From Morchella semilibera (lineage: Eukaryota; Ascomycota; Pezizomycetes; Pezizales; Morchellaceae), in contig WBVU01000005.1 of the NCBI GenBank assembly GCA_009192285.1, positions 2,188,731 through 2,252,730 on the forward strand: a stretch of DNA of 64,000 nt, written 5' to 3'. Below the pieces are notes generated by a model. It had not been told where the DNA came from. It searched no databases and saw only the letters and a list, made by a program, of their open reading frames with translations. This document shows, piece by piece, positions 21,329 to 33,367 of this stretch. A program made the position numbers and the translations under genes. Within the stretch, counting starts at the first letter, position 1, and the number at the start of each line of letters is the position of its first letter.

Positions 21329-24300
21329 GGGTATTTGAGTAAGAGTAGTGAGACTTTAGTTAATGTATGCTGTAGGATTGTGAAACTCGTACATTAACGT
21401 GTTTTGGGAGGGGGGCTGTGAAGAATGCGTGTTTGTATAGTATGTATTGTGTGTTTGTATTACTGTATACTGTACAGTGTATAGTTACCAGCCGGTGATC
21501 GATAGCCGTCGTCGATAGGCGTTGATGGACGCGATAGTTTGTCAGTTACATGTAAGTAAGTAATTCCTTGTCCCCTTGTTGGTCGTTGGTCCTGTCGCGT
21601 CGTCTCTCATCCATGCCCAACCACAAAAACTTTAACCCCAACCTGGAAACACCTCAGCCACACCTCTCCACCTCATTGACAAAGGTACTGGTACAACATA
21701 CCGATAAGCCAGTAAAACAACCATCAATTTTCAACGCGCGACGCATTCCAGAGCTCCCCTCTAATCGTTGTCACGCCCAGCAATTGCTTAACTGTGAGTA
21801 CTTGCATGCCCCTACATGTAAGTAGGGGACTTGTAGTTGTCGCGCCACGACCGCGCGGCAATCTGAGACAGTGCATGTCAGTCGGTCACGAATATCCCAA
21901 GTATGATGGATGCCCTTCATGCAAGCCCCCCCTCATGATCTGGAAATGGAAAATGGCCGATTGGTGTCTTTACTACTGTAGAGAGACTCTTTGGGCACAG
22001 ATCCATAGTTGTACTGTATGAAGCGAGCGGCAGGCCGAGTATCGCATCCGGCGCGCAGTTAATTGTATGTACGCTCGGAAACAGCCATACAGGTAGTTAC
22101 ATATAGCGGTCGACCCGAACCTGTGGGACCCGATCTTCAGTTCAATGATCATGGTAGCGGGGTGGTGGCTCTTGTATACCACTCCTTCTACAGCTGGCAG
22201 CGGGGGCAGCGAAAAGAAATTGAAAGGTTGTCGACAGGTCATGATCAGAGGATTGATAATATTAACCATATAGATATAGAATTCTGTAAGACCTACGTCA
22301 CATACACGCATCATGTACTAAACCCACTCTTTCTAGGGAAGGCGCCGAAAAAATCGTTACCTGTCAGAATACCCAGGCCCATATATACAACACCCCGCGC
22401 GCAACAACACCCCACACCTCCCAGCAGACCGGGCCGAATTGATCCTCGACCCGAGTCTATCGTGAATACTAGACCGGGAAGCTACCAAGAATCTAGATAT
22501 CTCCTCACCACCAGCACAGGAACTAGCAGCGAACTTATGGCTGCCGCCCACAACCAGCTTGAGCCCATAACCAACTGCATACTGTCATTGATGGTATTAC
22601 CCCCTAAGCCTTGTATCCAGAGAAAAAGAGAAATGTACCACCACAATCCTACCAAAGACGGAGCTCTACTGAAAATATAACAATTACCCCGCCCCAGGCG
22701 GCTAGCTCCAGCACTAGCCTAGCTCAACGCCGTCGCAAACACCTAAATATCGCCGGCCTCCAGGGCCTTTTATCGATCCATAAGGATATTCTTGACGAAG
22801 TATGAGAGTGATTAGTTGAATCAGGGCCCCTCTGGATATCACCTATGTCCAATTTATATCGACACCAGTGCGTACACTACACCTTAACGGGTCGAGTCGG
22901 TGTGTAGACCTTCTACCTAACCACCACATATCTGCCAGCGACGGATACCAAGCCCTGGCTAGCACTAAACGCCGGTCCGGGCAGCGACACGCACACCCAG
23001 CCGCCCGAAGTCAAGAGCACCGGATCCTAGTCAGATATGTAATCGAGTGATAATCCATGATTAGCACTACGGAATTATCGTTGGCGCGGTAATATATTTG
23101 AGGCCTACATAATATCGCCGTCAATACCGCCCAGCTAGTCTATATGTCGTCTCAATCACATAAAACGACGCTAGCCAACACTCTATGCACCTACAGAGGG
23201 CTCTTACAGCCCTTTTAACTTAAAGTGTGGCCATCCGCCCGCTAGCTGTGCTGTTAACAGACGAGCTGCAGACCGCGACCTACCTACCGTTGCGTTTGCA
23301 GACCGGTGGGGCTGCTTGTCATGTTGGTTTTGAGTACCTGGGATACCATAGACCATCATGTGGGGTCTCGAGATACGTTTCGAGACCTCGAGTCATAATA
23401 TATGACGCTAATCACTCCCAAGGTTCTGTTACCCATCTCTCATACGCCCCAGGTATGAAGGCTAGAGCTTAGCTCTCAGTTTTTTCTAGCGGTTTCTTTG
23501 AGGTGTCCCGGGGCAGACAAGTTTTAGGGCGACTTCATTCGTCACGACCGAAGCTAGTATATACCGTATGTTATACAACTAATATGGCAGGAGCGTCCCA
23601 AGACAGCACCCCAAGACTTGGGCCTCCCGAACCCCAGAAAGGCAAGATCAGCGAGGTATATGCTTAAGTTTAGTCACTCCCCGTTTCGTTTTATCTACAA
23701 CATTAGACAGCCCTATTATATAGGAATTGAGTTATATTTCCGCCAGTTGGGGATCCCCAGACTTGATGATACCCCTTCTAAGGGCGAGACACCCCAGACA
23801 AGCGTTTGAAACTTCGAGACCCCCGAGCAATACAAAGTAGCGGGAACTATAATATATATACATTGCACACACCACCATGCATGTCAGCTAAGTCAAAGCG
23901 TCCCGGCCCTCCGATTCCTAGGCCGGAATAATAATAAGAGGTACGTAGTTCACCCCGCTATAGTTCTTGGTCCCCTCGGCCTATAGCTAGCTAGCTAGGT
24001 ATGCATCATGAGGAAACTTGGTCTCTAGCTCCATCCAGGGCCGGCCCAATTAGCATTAATGGGCTGGCTCCATGGGGTGCAGGGCCGCTTGAACCGCTTT
24101 CAGTCGGGTCGGGGCCCAGAAGTCCCAGTTAAAGCTTTAAGTAAACCAGACGAGATATTGTTCAAACCAATTTATTTTGTCTTCTCGGCCCCTGTGGTTA
24201 GCATTTGTGATGAAAGATGAGGTTGAGGTGGCTCAGATTGGGTGGTTGACCCCGCGTAGATGGCGTTGCCAAACCATACATGTACATACTAGCCTACGGG

Positions 24301-24422
24301 GGGTAAAGTTGGAACGGCCAGGTATCAGTTGGCGTGACTTTACACCTAACTGCTGTGGCTGAGCGTCTTGGGCGTTCCAACTCCACCCCGTACCCTTGTA
24401 CTAGTGTGTTAGGGGAGGGCAT
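21329..24422. other. Gene desert, part 1
   Basis: No supported gene is present. TACATGTA palindromes occur at 21547-21554 and 21813-21820; the second sits in a hairpin, CCCCTAC-ATGTAA-GTAGGGG. A perfect hairpin, GGTCTCGA-GATACGTT-TCGAGACC, lies at 23364-23387. An ORF at 22063-22680 shows no family features. Retroelement debris is possible, but I cannot recognise reverse transcriptase or integrase motifs. Confidence 0.45.
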
Positions 24423-24470
24423 AGGTCATACAACTAGTAGGTCATACAGCTAAGAGGTCATACAACTACA
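24423..24470. repeat. 16-bp tandem repeat, three units
   Basis: Three consecutive 16-bp units begin AGGTCATACARCTA, at 24423-24438, 24439-24454 and 24455-24470. This is a small minisatellite. Confidence 0.8.
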
Positions 24471-24703
24471 TAACTAAAGGACACAGCCACAGGAATGTTA
24501 GATGGCGTTGGTCACTCAGGAGTCACAATTATACATGTATATGATATAGGCAGCGCTTCAATTCCCTTCAATTATATACTAATTCCGTGAGTCTAAACGA
24601 TATATATACACGTATGCACAGCCTTCTTATTTGAGATAAGGAAGTGTTTCTAGTGTTGGCTATATATCGTTGATTTTTATATTATAGAGAATAGATAAAA
24701 ACG

Positions 24704-24884
24704 GTTTTAGTGATGGGTATGAGACGAGACGAGACGAGACTTGGGTTTGTCTCGTCTCGTCTTGTACCACTTGGATTAAGTCTCGAGACATCCAGAACTA
24801 GCCTTGTCTTGCCTTGTCAAACCCAGGTCTCGTCTTGTCTTGCTGAAAGTCTCGAGACAACTTGTCTCGTGCCATCACTAAACG
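24704..24884. mobile_element. 181-bp MITE rich in GAGAC/GTCTC motifs
   Basis: The ends GTTTTAGTGATGG and CCATCACTAAAC are inverted repeats. The interior is built from GAGAC repeats on the left (GAGACGAGACGAGACGAGAC) and GTCTC/CTTGTCTTG repeats towards the right, so much of it can fold back on itself. No coding capacity. Confidence 0.65.
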
Positions 24885-26040
24885 GCCTCCGAGCCCGCAA
24901 GGGAACTGGCATCCAGAGCACGTGTGTAGGCCGATTAGAGAAAATTTGTTCAAGGGTCTCCGATAGATGGATAACACATGGAGAGTAGGTCAGAACAGTA
25001 CTGGTACTGAGGTTATATAATAACTATTAACGTGTTTCACCGGGAAAGCAATAATCACCAGCTAAGCAATCAACCATGACAATTAACAGGACTTTAAGGG
25101 TTTCAGATTTTGAGGCTGGGGCGAATCAAGTATCCCGAAACACCCTTTAGATGTCTTTTGACTATCCTAGATGATATTTGCTAATGTTGAGTGGTGAAGG
25201 ATGGTTGGCATAATACATAGTTTCTTCTCCTTTTGCAATTTGGGTCTTTTGAAAGTACCACCACCACACTACCCTAAGTAATTATCACAAAAAGCACTTC
25301 CAACATATTTGGCTTCGTATCAGACCGAACTTTAGTCCTACCACCCTTCATCAACGGGACCCGGTTGCTTTCCCGGTGACGACCGCTTTCCCAGTGAAAC
25401 ATATTATGACTTGGCGTCTATGGATGACCATTTATTCACCACATTGGTAGTTGGAGGCTATATCTTACTTATGAATTAAATCTCTCAACAAGCATTCCTG
25501 TGCGAGTTTGAGGACACTGGACAAGTTATAATAATTTCTTGATTAAGTTATTCATAGATTCTCACTCGGGTATTGGATTTGGGGTTCAGATATGGTGTTC
25601 CCATGCAACCGGCAGGTTAAAACGTCTTGGCAAAGGATTGAGCGCTAGTTTCACGCCGTTTACAATGTCTAAGGTTGGTGGTTTCACTTCGGACACCGAC
25701 CGCTCAACGAGTCGTTTTAACGGCGCGAGTGATACCCCATGACAAAAGAAAAGAAGAAGAGAAAAGAAAAAAAAAACTGGACAACGGCTCTCGGCTACAA
25801 TAAATTAATTACCTCGGGCACAGTAACATCGAAACAATAATTGACTCAGCTCATGCCCGTTGACTGGCCGCCCCACTCCGATCCCTCCCAACCGCCCACG
25901 ATTCCTATCCGGTGCATACCGTTCAGATGATCGATCACAAACCAATCCGCGCGGCGATGGGCTTCCTGATATGTCGCGCAACTGCCGCGCCGACTGGTAC
26001 GATCTACACGTTACAGTTTTAGGGCGCCCACACACAATAT
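24885..26040. other. Gene desert, part 2
   Basis: No gene is seen. An A/G-rich tract lies near 25743-25778. A short ORF near 25539-25742 has no recognisable features. Confidence 0.45.
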
Positions 26041-26147
26041 TATAGGCCCTTTGCACAAAAGACTCCAGAGTCTTTTCCTGGTAACCTGATTGGTCAATCA
26101 CACAAGTAGAAAAGACTCTGGAGTCTTTTGCGCAAAAGGGCTTTATA
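26041..26147. mobile_element. Hairpin MITE, AAAAGACTCCAGAGTC family, copy 1
   Basis: The left arm 26041-26077 and right arm 26109-26147 are inverse copies about 32 bp long with one mismatch and one gap. The core AAAAGACTCCAGAGTCTTTT is itself nearly palindromic. The loop is about 30 bp. A diverged relative lies at 28889-28985. Confidence 0.7.
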
Positions 26148-26658
26148 TATACGAATAACTAAGGCCCCCATGATTCAATTTTATCTATATATACGCCCTG
26201 TATTGGGAACACTCGGTAAATTTAATGGCTTTCTGACCTACGTCTCGAGCTTCGCTACCAGCGGCCATATGCATATCTAAGAATTAGTGGCCGATGAAGT
26301 CAAGACGTTCTTATATCGCTCCCGGAGAGGCCATGATATCAGCCCCGGAGGATTATCCGCATTCATGATCCCGATTAGGCCAGCCGCCCCCACGGATGTC
26401 AGACGGAAAGGCCCATTGGGGAATGGGCCGATGACAACCAACAAATATTTGTAGATTAGGGTCTAATTCAAGGTGGGGGAGCTTCTAGACTAGAAAAACG
26501 ACGGCACTAGTTATGTCACTAGATATCACTCGGAATACCCGGTATTTGTTGTTAGTTCATTAACTAGGAGACCCAGTATATATATGTACAGCGGGAAAAT
26601 TATGAGCTAGTACAGGTCAAGGGTTACGAGGGGTTATGCCTCAGGTGTATATATAATA

Positions 26659-26764
26659 GAGACTTTGCGCAAATGGAGCAGCTCTATGTTTCGATTATCT
26701 GATTGGCAGGTTATGGGATTGGCACCAATCAGGTTACTGGAAATGGGGCTGGCTCCATTTGCTC
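26659..26764. mobile_element. MITE, GAGACTTTGCGCAAATGG family, copy 1 (right end eroded)
   Basis: The left end GAGACTTTGCGCAAATGG is flanked by TA (26657-26658). The interior TCGATTATCTGATTGGCAGG is shared with a copy at 27322-27433 in the same orientation. The right end stops at CCATTTGC-TC followed by TA, missing several terminal bases present in the other copy. Confidence 0.65.
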
Positions 26765-26863
26765 TAATGACTATCTCCCGACGGGCCGAGACATGGACAG
26801 AATCTGGTGCAGTACATATTTGCTGTCTTGGCATCAATTCCCATCTTCTTATGGAGGCTTCTA

Positions 26864-26999
26864 CTCGGGGCAGGTAAATAGTACCGGACAATGCAAGTTT
26901 TGTCTCTGGTTCTTTTTTTTGTAGTAGTTCTCGCCTAGTATGCGCACCCATTGGTGAACCAAAAATCTTTATTGTCCGGTACTCTTTACCTGCCCCGAG
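26864..26999. mobile_element. 136-bp TA-flanked MITE with about 29-bp near-perfect terminal repeats
   Basis: The left end CTCGGGGCAGGTAAATAGTA continues to CCGGACAAT. The right end is its reverse complement with one mismatch. TA flanks both ends (26862-26863 and 27000-27001). The near identity of the arms suggests a fairly recent insertion or conversion. Confidence 0.75.
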
Positions 27000-27321
27000 T
27001 ATTATAAAATATTACCTATATTAATTCCATACCGGCATCACATGTGCCTTGTTTGTATAAACTGCATTGCACCAGATTTTGTCCATGTCTCGGTCTGCCA
27101 GGCGATACTGAACGTTTATCAGCCGTTAATTGGCCTAGTGATACCTGAGTTTTCATCTTACATTCGGACAGCTAACAGGAAAAGGAAATCTATGCTGTTA
27201 GAGGTCTACCCGCCAAACAACATATCTCCGAATTAGGAGATTCCCCGAATGAGGCGTAGAGGCGCCCGGTTCAGTTCGAGCTGAGCCCCCCGGAGTGTCA
27301 TCCAACAGCCTGGGGCGATTA

Positions 27322-27433
27322 GAGACTTTGCATGAAGCCAGCCCTATACTTCGATTATCTGATTGGCAGGCTACGGGATCGGCACCGATCATGTTACCGG
27401 AAAATGGAGCTGACTCCATTTGCGCAAAGTCTC
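27322..27433. mobile_element. MITE, GAGACTTTGCGCAAATGG family, copy 2
   Basis: The right end CCATTTGCGCAAAGTCTC followed by TA (27434-27435) is intact. The left end GAGACTTTGC is preceded by TA (27320-27321) but its inner part has diverged. Together with the copy at 26659 it defines the family's ends. The two copies flank the 136-bp element. Confidence 0.7.
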
Positions 27434-27578
27434 TAATGTTATGTGGTTCTGCAACTTAACTTGCCACTTGAAGTCACTGGCCTTGGTACTTTAGGACCTG
27501 CGGTGTTGTTAGGAAGGAAATACGCGTACATAGCTATATATATAGCCATCGTTTTGAAACCAATGCCGCATCGACATA

Positions 27579-27743
27579 CAGTTAAATCTCTATAAGGGTA
27601 TTCGGGACCAAAGATTGGTACCCTTATATAGGGCGCGTACCCTTATACCAAGGGTGGTTTGTATGAACACATACATATACCCTTACAGGGCGATTGTTCT
27701 TGTAGGGGGTACGCTTATAGCTAGCTATAGGGAGATTTGACCG
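27579..27743. mobile_element. 165-bp degenerate pogo-like MITE
   Basis: The left end CAGTTAAATCTCTATA follows TA (27577-27578). The right end read inversely is CGGTCAAATCTCCCTATA and is followed by TA (27744-27745). The match is imperfect, so this is an old copy. Internal CCCTTATA/TATAGGG motifs repeat. Confidence 0.5.
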
Positions 27744-28888
27744 TAGTGGGGATTGTATCGCATCGCACCGATGCTAAGACTTCACCTAAGACTTCATTTC
27801 GTAGGAACTCTGAAGTAATTATCTCAAGAGATCTTACGTAGCAGAAGTCCCCGTACAACGTTAAATGAGAATGGTACTGTTCCAGGCAGTCTAGATCTGA
27901 TAAGGCAGTTAATTCTAGCACTAATTTAGATATAAAATGATATATTTACTTAAATATATAACTATCCCGTAAGACACCATCAAGACCTTGGCCTTTTTGG
28001 CGTGGGCAAAAGGGGCAGAGAAATTCAAAGTCTCTATTACTAACCGATTTTCGACAATTGTTTGGTCAAATCAACCTAAGTAACCGATCGTCAATCTTTA
28101 CGTACTTGCTGTAGTTTACTACCCTAGGGAAAGGGTGATAGTTAATAGACTGGTTTGGTATCAGTTAGGGGTATTAGTAGGTACTCATGTGTAGCTGCTG
28201 CCAGCAGTGAACGCAGGCACGTGCCTTGTAACATCTGCCGGGCAGATCTAGCTGGGATAGATCACATCCAGTTATTATTACATAACTCCTTATCGGCCCA
28301 GAGAGACTCCTAGCTTATATTGTCTCAGGCGGAGGCCTCGTGGACAGTGCTTCTCAGGGGATGACCGAAGATGGCCGAAAGATACCCGGATTCCCGGATA
28401 TTAGAGCTCGGGGCCGGGATGTTGGTTTCTGGCACATACCCGATAACGCTGCGCCTGGCATGTAGTAAGTCCGTGTGCCCTCCTCTCTTTGCACAAATCA
28501 AATCTCAGCTACCTGCATGTTCCCTGATATGATATATCATGTATAGTATATGTATGTACCAATGGTTACCTAGAAAAATTAAGGTAAGAATAGCCTCGAG
28601 AAGAAAGGTTTAGCTTCCCGAAAAAACCGGGTATGCATTTGATCCTAATACCTAGATCTGGGTATTTGTTTGCTGGAAATGTAAACAGGCGCCGGTGACG
28701 AATTAATAGCTGGGGTGGGCTTTTGCTGTTCTCCAATTTACGCAGAACTTATGGAACAATGCTATTGTAATGGAATAATAGCTGGCTAGATCCGACATCA
28801 GGTATGGATCATGGATTCTGACTCGCATTACTGTACGCAATAGGGAAAAAACCATTTTACCAGCCCTAGCATTTTCAAAACGGTAACT

Positions 28889-28985
28889 ATCCAGAGTCTT
28901 TTTCCGATAACCTAATTGATACCTATCCCCCCATGGGCCCACCAACCAACCACACAAGCAGAAGAAGGCTCGCGCAAGGGGCCTA
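28889..28985. mobile_element. Diverged copy of the AAAAGACTCCAGAGTC hairpin family
   Basis: It shares CCAGAGTCTTTTYC-GATAACCTAATTG on the left and CACACAAGCAGAAGAAG...CGCGCAAGGG on the right with the element at 26041-26147. It has about 25 extra bases in the loop and a decayed right arm. Confidence 0.5.
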
Positions 28986-31900
28986 GAAACCAAAATGGAT
29001 AAACATTTCCTAAGCTAAGACATTATTCTAAAGCTACCTGATCTGTGGTACGGCGTATGATGGCCCTGCGTTTTGCATTTGGTGATCAATGGGTCTATTA
29101 ATGTCAGGGAGATTGACCCCCCCCCCCAATCATTTGTCTAACAATTTGATACTCATTTGAATGTTATTCAAAATTGTATTCTGATGTGTTTTTTTAGATA
29201 GGGGAAGGGAGGGCCGTCGACAGCATGTGCGGCACATCATGGGTGCACAAAATCCATAAATATCCTTAGCAGGAACCCGCAGCTACCAAGCGAAGTCAGC
29301 AGACAACTACCGGGCAGTCTAACCCCGCTATCCTGTCTATAGCTTTAAAAACGGCTAGAGGCATCGCTCCCCGAGCCCGCAACAATGGGTGGTACTCTAA
29401 TCAGACGGGGGACCCTTGGAATCATGTTAAACCAAGTTTCACATTTTAGCTTGGAGATATGAAGTGAAGCCTGAAACCAGATGTTTACCAGAGCGTATGA
29501 CCTGATAACGGACAGACGGTCTGTTAATTTGTGTTACGTAGATCCCCGGGTGAAAAAGATCGCCGTTTAGTGCATAAAAAAACTCATTAAGTATGCACAT
29601 CAGGCTCATAATAGATCTATATCCACAATATGTAGCTGGTGTACCTACTGTACTTACGTGATAAAAAGATGAGTTGATTATCAGCTGTTCGGCTGCTGGG
29701 CAACCTTGATATTATATACAATGATTAGGCAGCTTGATGCAATCTTCCCACGCCCCACAATTGCAAGCTGTATCAACCCCCACTAACGACACTGAGAAAA
29801 AGTCAGTTTAGAGATCACTATGGAATCGCACACGGATACGCTGCCGGTAGACCTAGTGGTTTAACCGGCCATACGTCCAGAAGGCAATTGAATCGTATCG
29901 TACACGTCAATTTGCAGCTGCATCTGGGTAGCATAGCCGTACAATATGCGATTTCACTTTCGCTTTCTTTATATTCGATCCTCGGAAGGAAATTTCTTTT
30001 CTGAGATTTCCTTTACTACGGCATCTATCCAAAAATGACAGGTCCAGCCGAGTAGGACCAACAAACAACCATATCTTTTTAGGACTACATATAGTTGGTG
30101 CCAACATATGTAGATAATGAAACCTCTTTCCCCCACTGTTTCTAAACAAGACTATTTCTATTATATATTGAAAATTTTGTGATTGGTATTGTTTTTGGCT
30201 AGCTCTTTTGTTGGTTACTGCTTGGCTAGCTTGATATCAAATCAAGCTTTCTATTGTTCTCCCGCCGGGCCGGCAAGCATCAATTCGCAATTTGTGCACT
30301 TCGGTTGGTTGAATGTCGTATTAGACTAGGCTCCAAGTCACGAGAAAATTCACCACCTAGATGGGGTAAAAGTATATAACCCAATAAGCAGTTCTTTTTT
30401 GTTACTATGCGCCCCGTCGGGGGGGTGCTGGTCCCACCTCACATCAATCCGCGATAGATTGGAACTTTGCGATACAGCAAGATAGAGATGTTACTCCATG
30501 GCGGGGGGAATTTGGGGAATCGGCAGGCAGCAGCTCGTAGGAAGGCGGGTACCCATGCGCGTATGACGCCTAAAGTAGAGTCTATTTGTGAATCCGATGT
30601 TTTCTCCAACACTCCATACGACTGCGACAATACCAGTGAACCTCTTGCTTGTTACGCCAGGGAAGTGTGTGATACCATTGATTGATGCACAACAACATCA
30701 TGCTTGGTGAGCTGCGGCTGGTACGACTAGAACTATGACAAAGGTAGACTGTGATGTTTTTTCTTCTCGTTTCTTGATCTGAAGTGATACTTTGTTGTGA
30801 TACCCCGGGGGGGCTTTGATGTTTGGATAACAAATAGTTTATCCCATGGTAGTTATGGAAGGTAGTAGGCCTATGAACGTCATTGTACGTTGGTATCTTC
30901 CACAATACCTTCTCCTTTTTGCGGAGAGTCGTCCGTCAGATCAATATATGGGGGCATGGTTACAATCAATGCCCAACCCACGTTCTTATTTCTGACATAC
31001 GAGTTCTCCCTCCTCCTCTGTTCAGCTCCTTCCAAGGTAATGGAGCAATGGAGGTGTGCCGATCATGATGAGAAACTCTGGAATAGCACACCTGTCGTAT
31101 CATATCAGACTATGGCTGCAGGAGTCAGTGTTTTGAACATGTGTGTAGGGCCTCCACGACGACACGTCCATCCAGATAGCTGCTTCCTAGAGAGGCACTG
31201 TTACCAGAAATTCCCCTTCGGTCATAACTTTAACTCAAACTTTGCCGCAAAACCTACGGCCCCTAAGCCCATTCTGACATTACTTCATTTTTACCCAATT
31301 TTATATCGTTTTCTGGATTTCGGGGGAGGAAACTTAAGAAAGGCCTTCTACCAGAACTCGGGATTGTGATCCACTAGGTTGGGATAATCCCTCCATAAGG
31401 GTGTATTTTGAGGTATTTCCTGGTCCATTCACCGATGGCCGTGCATCTGATACACTTGAGAAATACCTTGCAGATAGCGCATTTAAGATCCATTCATACA
31501 TGGCTATCCAAGAGCCTCGCCTGTCAAAACGCCCTGAATACTTAGCCTGCTGCCCGATAAATCCCTAGTGTTGATACCCAACACATATTCCCTTGCAAAT
31601 GGCCTTTGACCGAGGCAGATTCCGAATATCCATTCGTGTAGGTATGTACGTATTGGGGAGAAGTGGGAGCAGGGATGATAGCTCAAACCGCGCGGGGCAA
31701 AAAAAATCAGACCACAATCAATAAACTGCACAAATCCAGAGCACCGGACAAAAGAAAATTGGCTAAGGGGGGGTAAGAACGGAAAAAAGTCACGCCATAA
31801 TCAGGTGGCCTTTTTTTTTTTTTTTCTTTCCCCAAATATGAAGGTTGTATTCCACCGGGGCACAGTATGCTAGATGCAGGGTCAGGCCATAGCCAGTATC

Positions 31901-33367
31901 TTGATTTCTAAGATCGTCGTTGGTGTTCTGTCGCGCCGGCGCTCTGGATCCATAAAGACGACGGTGAGAAAGGATGATTCTGGTAGGGCTGCTGCGGGAC
32001 GCTATGCGTCTACTCTATCTTGGTGCAAGTTTGCCGTCCATGAGATGTCAGAACTGTAGATGTGGAGTAAACTGTAGTCATCCGTGGTTGTCGCAACTGG
32101 GAGATTATGTATGGAACTTCTAGAGCCCGTTCTTTGAGATTGAAAATATCGCTGGATGTGCTTTAGTGGGTCGTTTTTAAGGTGACTTTGTTGCCTCAAC
32201 GCCAAACATTTTACCAGCTGAGGTTGTGCCTCTGCTTGTGTATACAGCAGCTAGTAGTCAGAAATCATCCGTTCAAATCCGGCTTCAATTCAGCCTTCCC
32301 ACCCCTCTCTAGCTCTGGTTTACTTTTGCTTGTCCGTTTCCCGAGAGCTCGTATCATAACTTCTCCTAATTCTGGTATTACCCGTCGGCCGAGATTTTCC
32401 CAGTCCATTACAAAGAATCTGTGTGTTTCTGAATGCGCGTTCGGGGTCACGTCGCAAGCCTCTTTGGAAGCGCCACCTGGGATCGATAAACGTAGGCGCA
32501 GTAGCGGCCAACGGCGGCGTTTGGTTGGGGAGGGGGGGTTTTGTTAGACCAGTTGTATACAAAAACGCATGCAGAGTTTCTCACATCTCACGAGCCTCTG
32601 AGTGCTCCATGCATCAGCATACAAAAGAGTTTTGCAGCTAGCCCCTTTCCTCTTGCAGGTGGATTTCGGGGGCTGCTTGTCTGGTTGTCATTGATTGAGT
32701 CGCACCATTTACCTCCGAGCCTCTTTATTTCGGGGGGGACAAACGTGAGGAGGAAGATAAAAGAAAGGGTAGAAAAAAGAGAACTGGAATGGGATAGGAA
32801 AAGAAAAAGGAAAACAAAAAGGAAAACAAAAAGGAAAAAAGAAAAAAAAATACCTCCCGGAAAAACGGGCTTCCATTCCATCTCCGGGTTTCCCCCGCAA
32901 TCTACCGAATCTTATACACAGATTTCTTAATTTTCTTTCTTCATTATTCTTCTTCCCTCATTATCAATTTTCCCACCAGACATCCCACTTTTGCAGCAAC
33001 CCAAAAAAATTCAAATATATATATATATATAAAGGAAGAATTTGGTGCGACAGCCTGTACAGAGTAGGTCAGCCAGCTTGAGCCCATCAGCTCATCGCGT
33101 CTGCTATAGAGGGTAATCAGGCAGCGCTAGCAAGAAAGCGGGTAACATTGGGTGATTTCTCTCCCTAGTTCGATCACTTTTTCTATACTACTTCAACTGC
33201 GTCCTTCCCACCCACCCCGCATAGCATATCATTGTGCACGCGGAGACCCGGTTTCAATCTCCATTACAGACAGCCCCTACCTATCTAAAGTTGTTATTGT
33301 TCTCAACCGTTGTTTATACAAACGGTTTCTAGTAGCTACGAACATCGCAAAACAGTACGGGAATAAA
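28986..33367. other. Gene desert, part 3, and upstream region of the Tda3-like gene
   Basis: No supported gene is present. Homopolymer tracts occur at 29118-29129 (C) and 31810-31825 (T). A purine-rich tract at 32755-32850 and a TA repeat near 33016-33032 lie upstream of the FAD oxidoreductase. ORFs near 30467-31369 show no family features. No tRNA is recognised. Confidence 0.45.

Noticed and set aside
22063-22680. 205-codon plus-strand ORF in the gene desert
   Set aside because: No codon bias, family motif or good start context; retroelement origin was considered but no gag, reverse transcriptase or integrase motif is visible.
31810-31826. Poly-T tract as a possible polymerase III terminator
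   Set aside because: No upstream A/B box or RNA gene was found; probably a simple homopolymer.
32255-32290. tRNA-like T-loop (GTTCAAATCC)
   Set aside because: Flanking sequence does not form the cloverleaf; likely chance.
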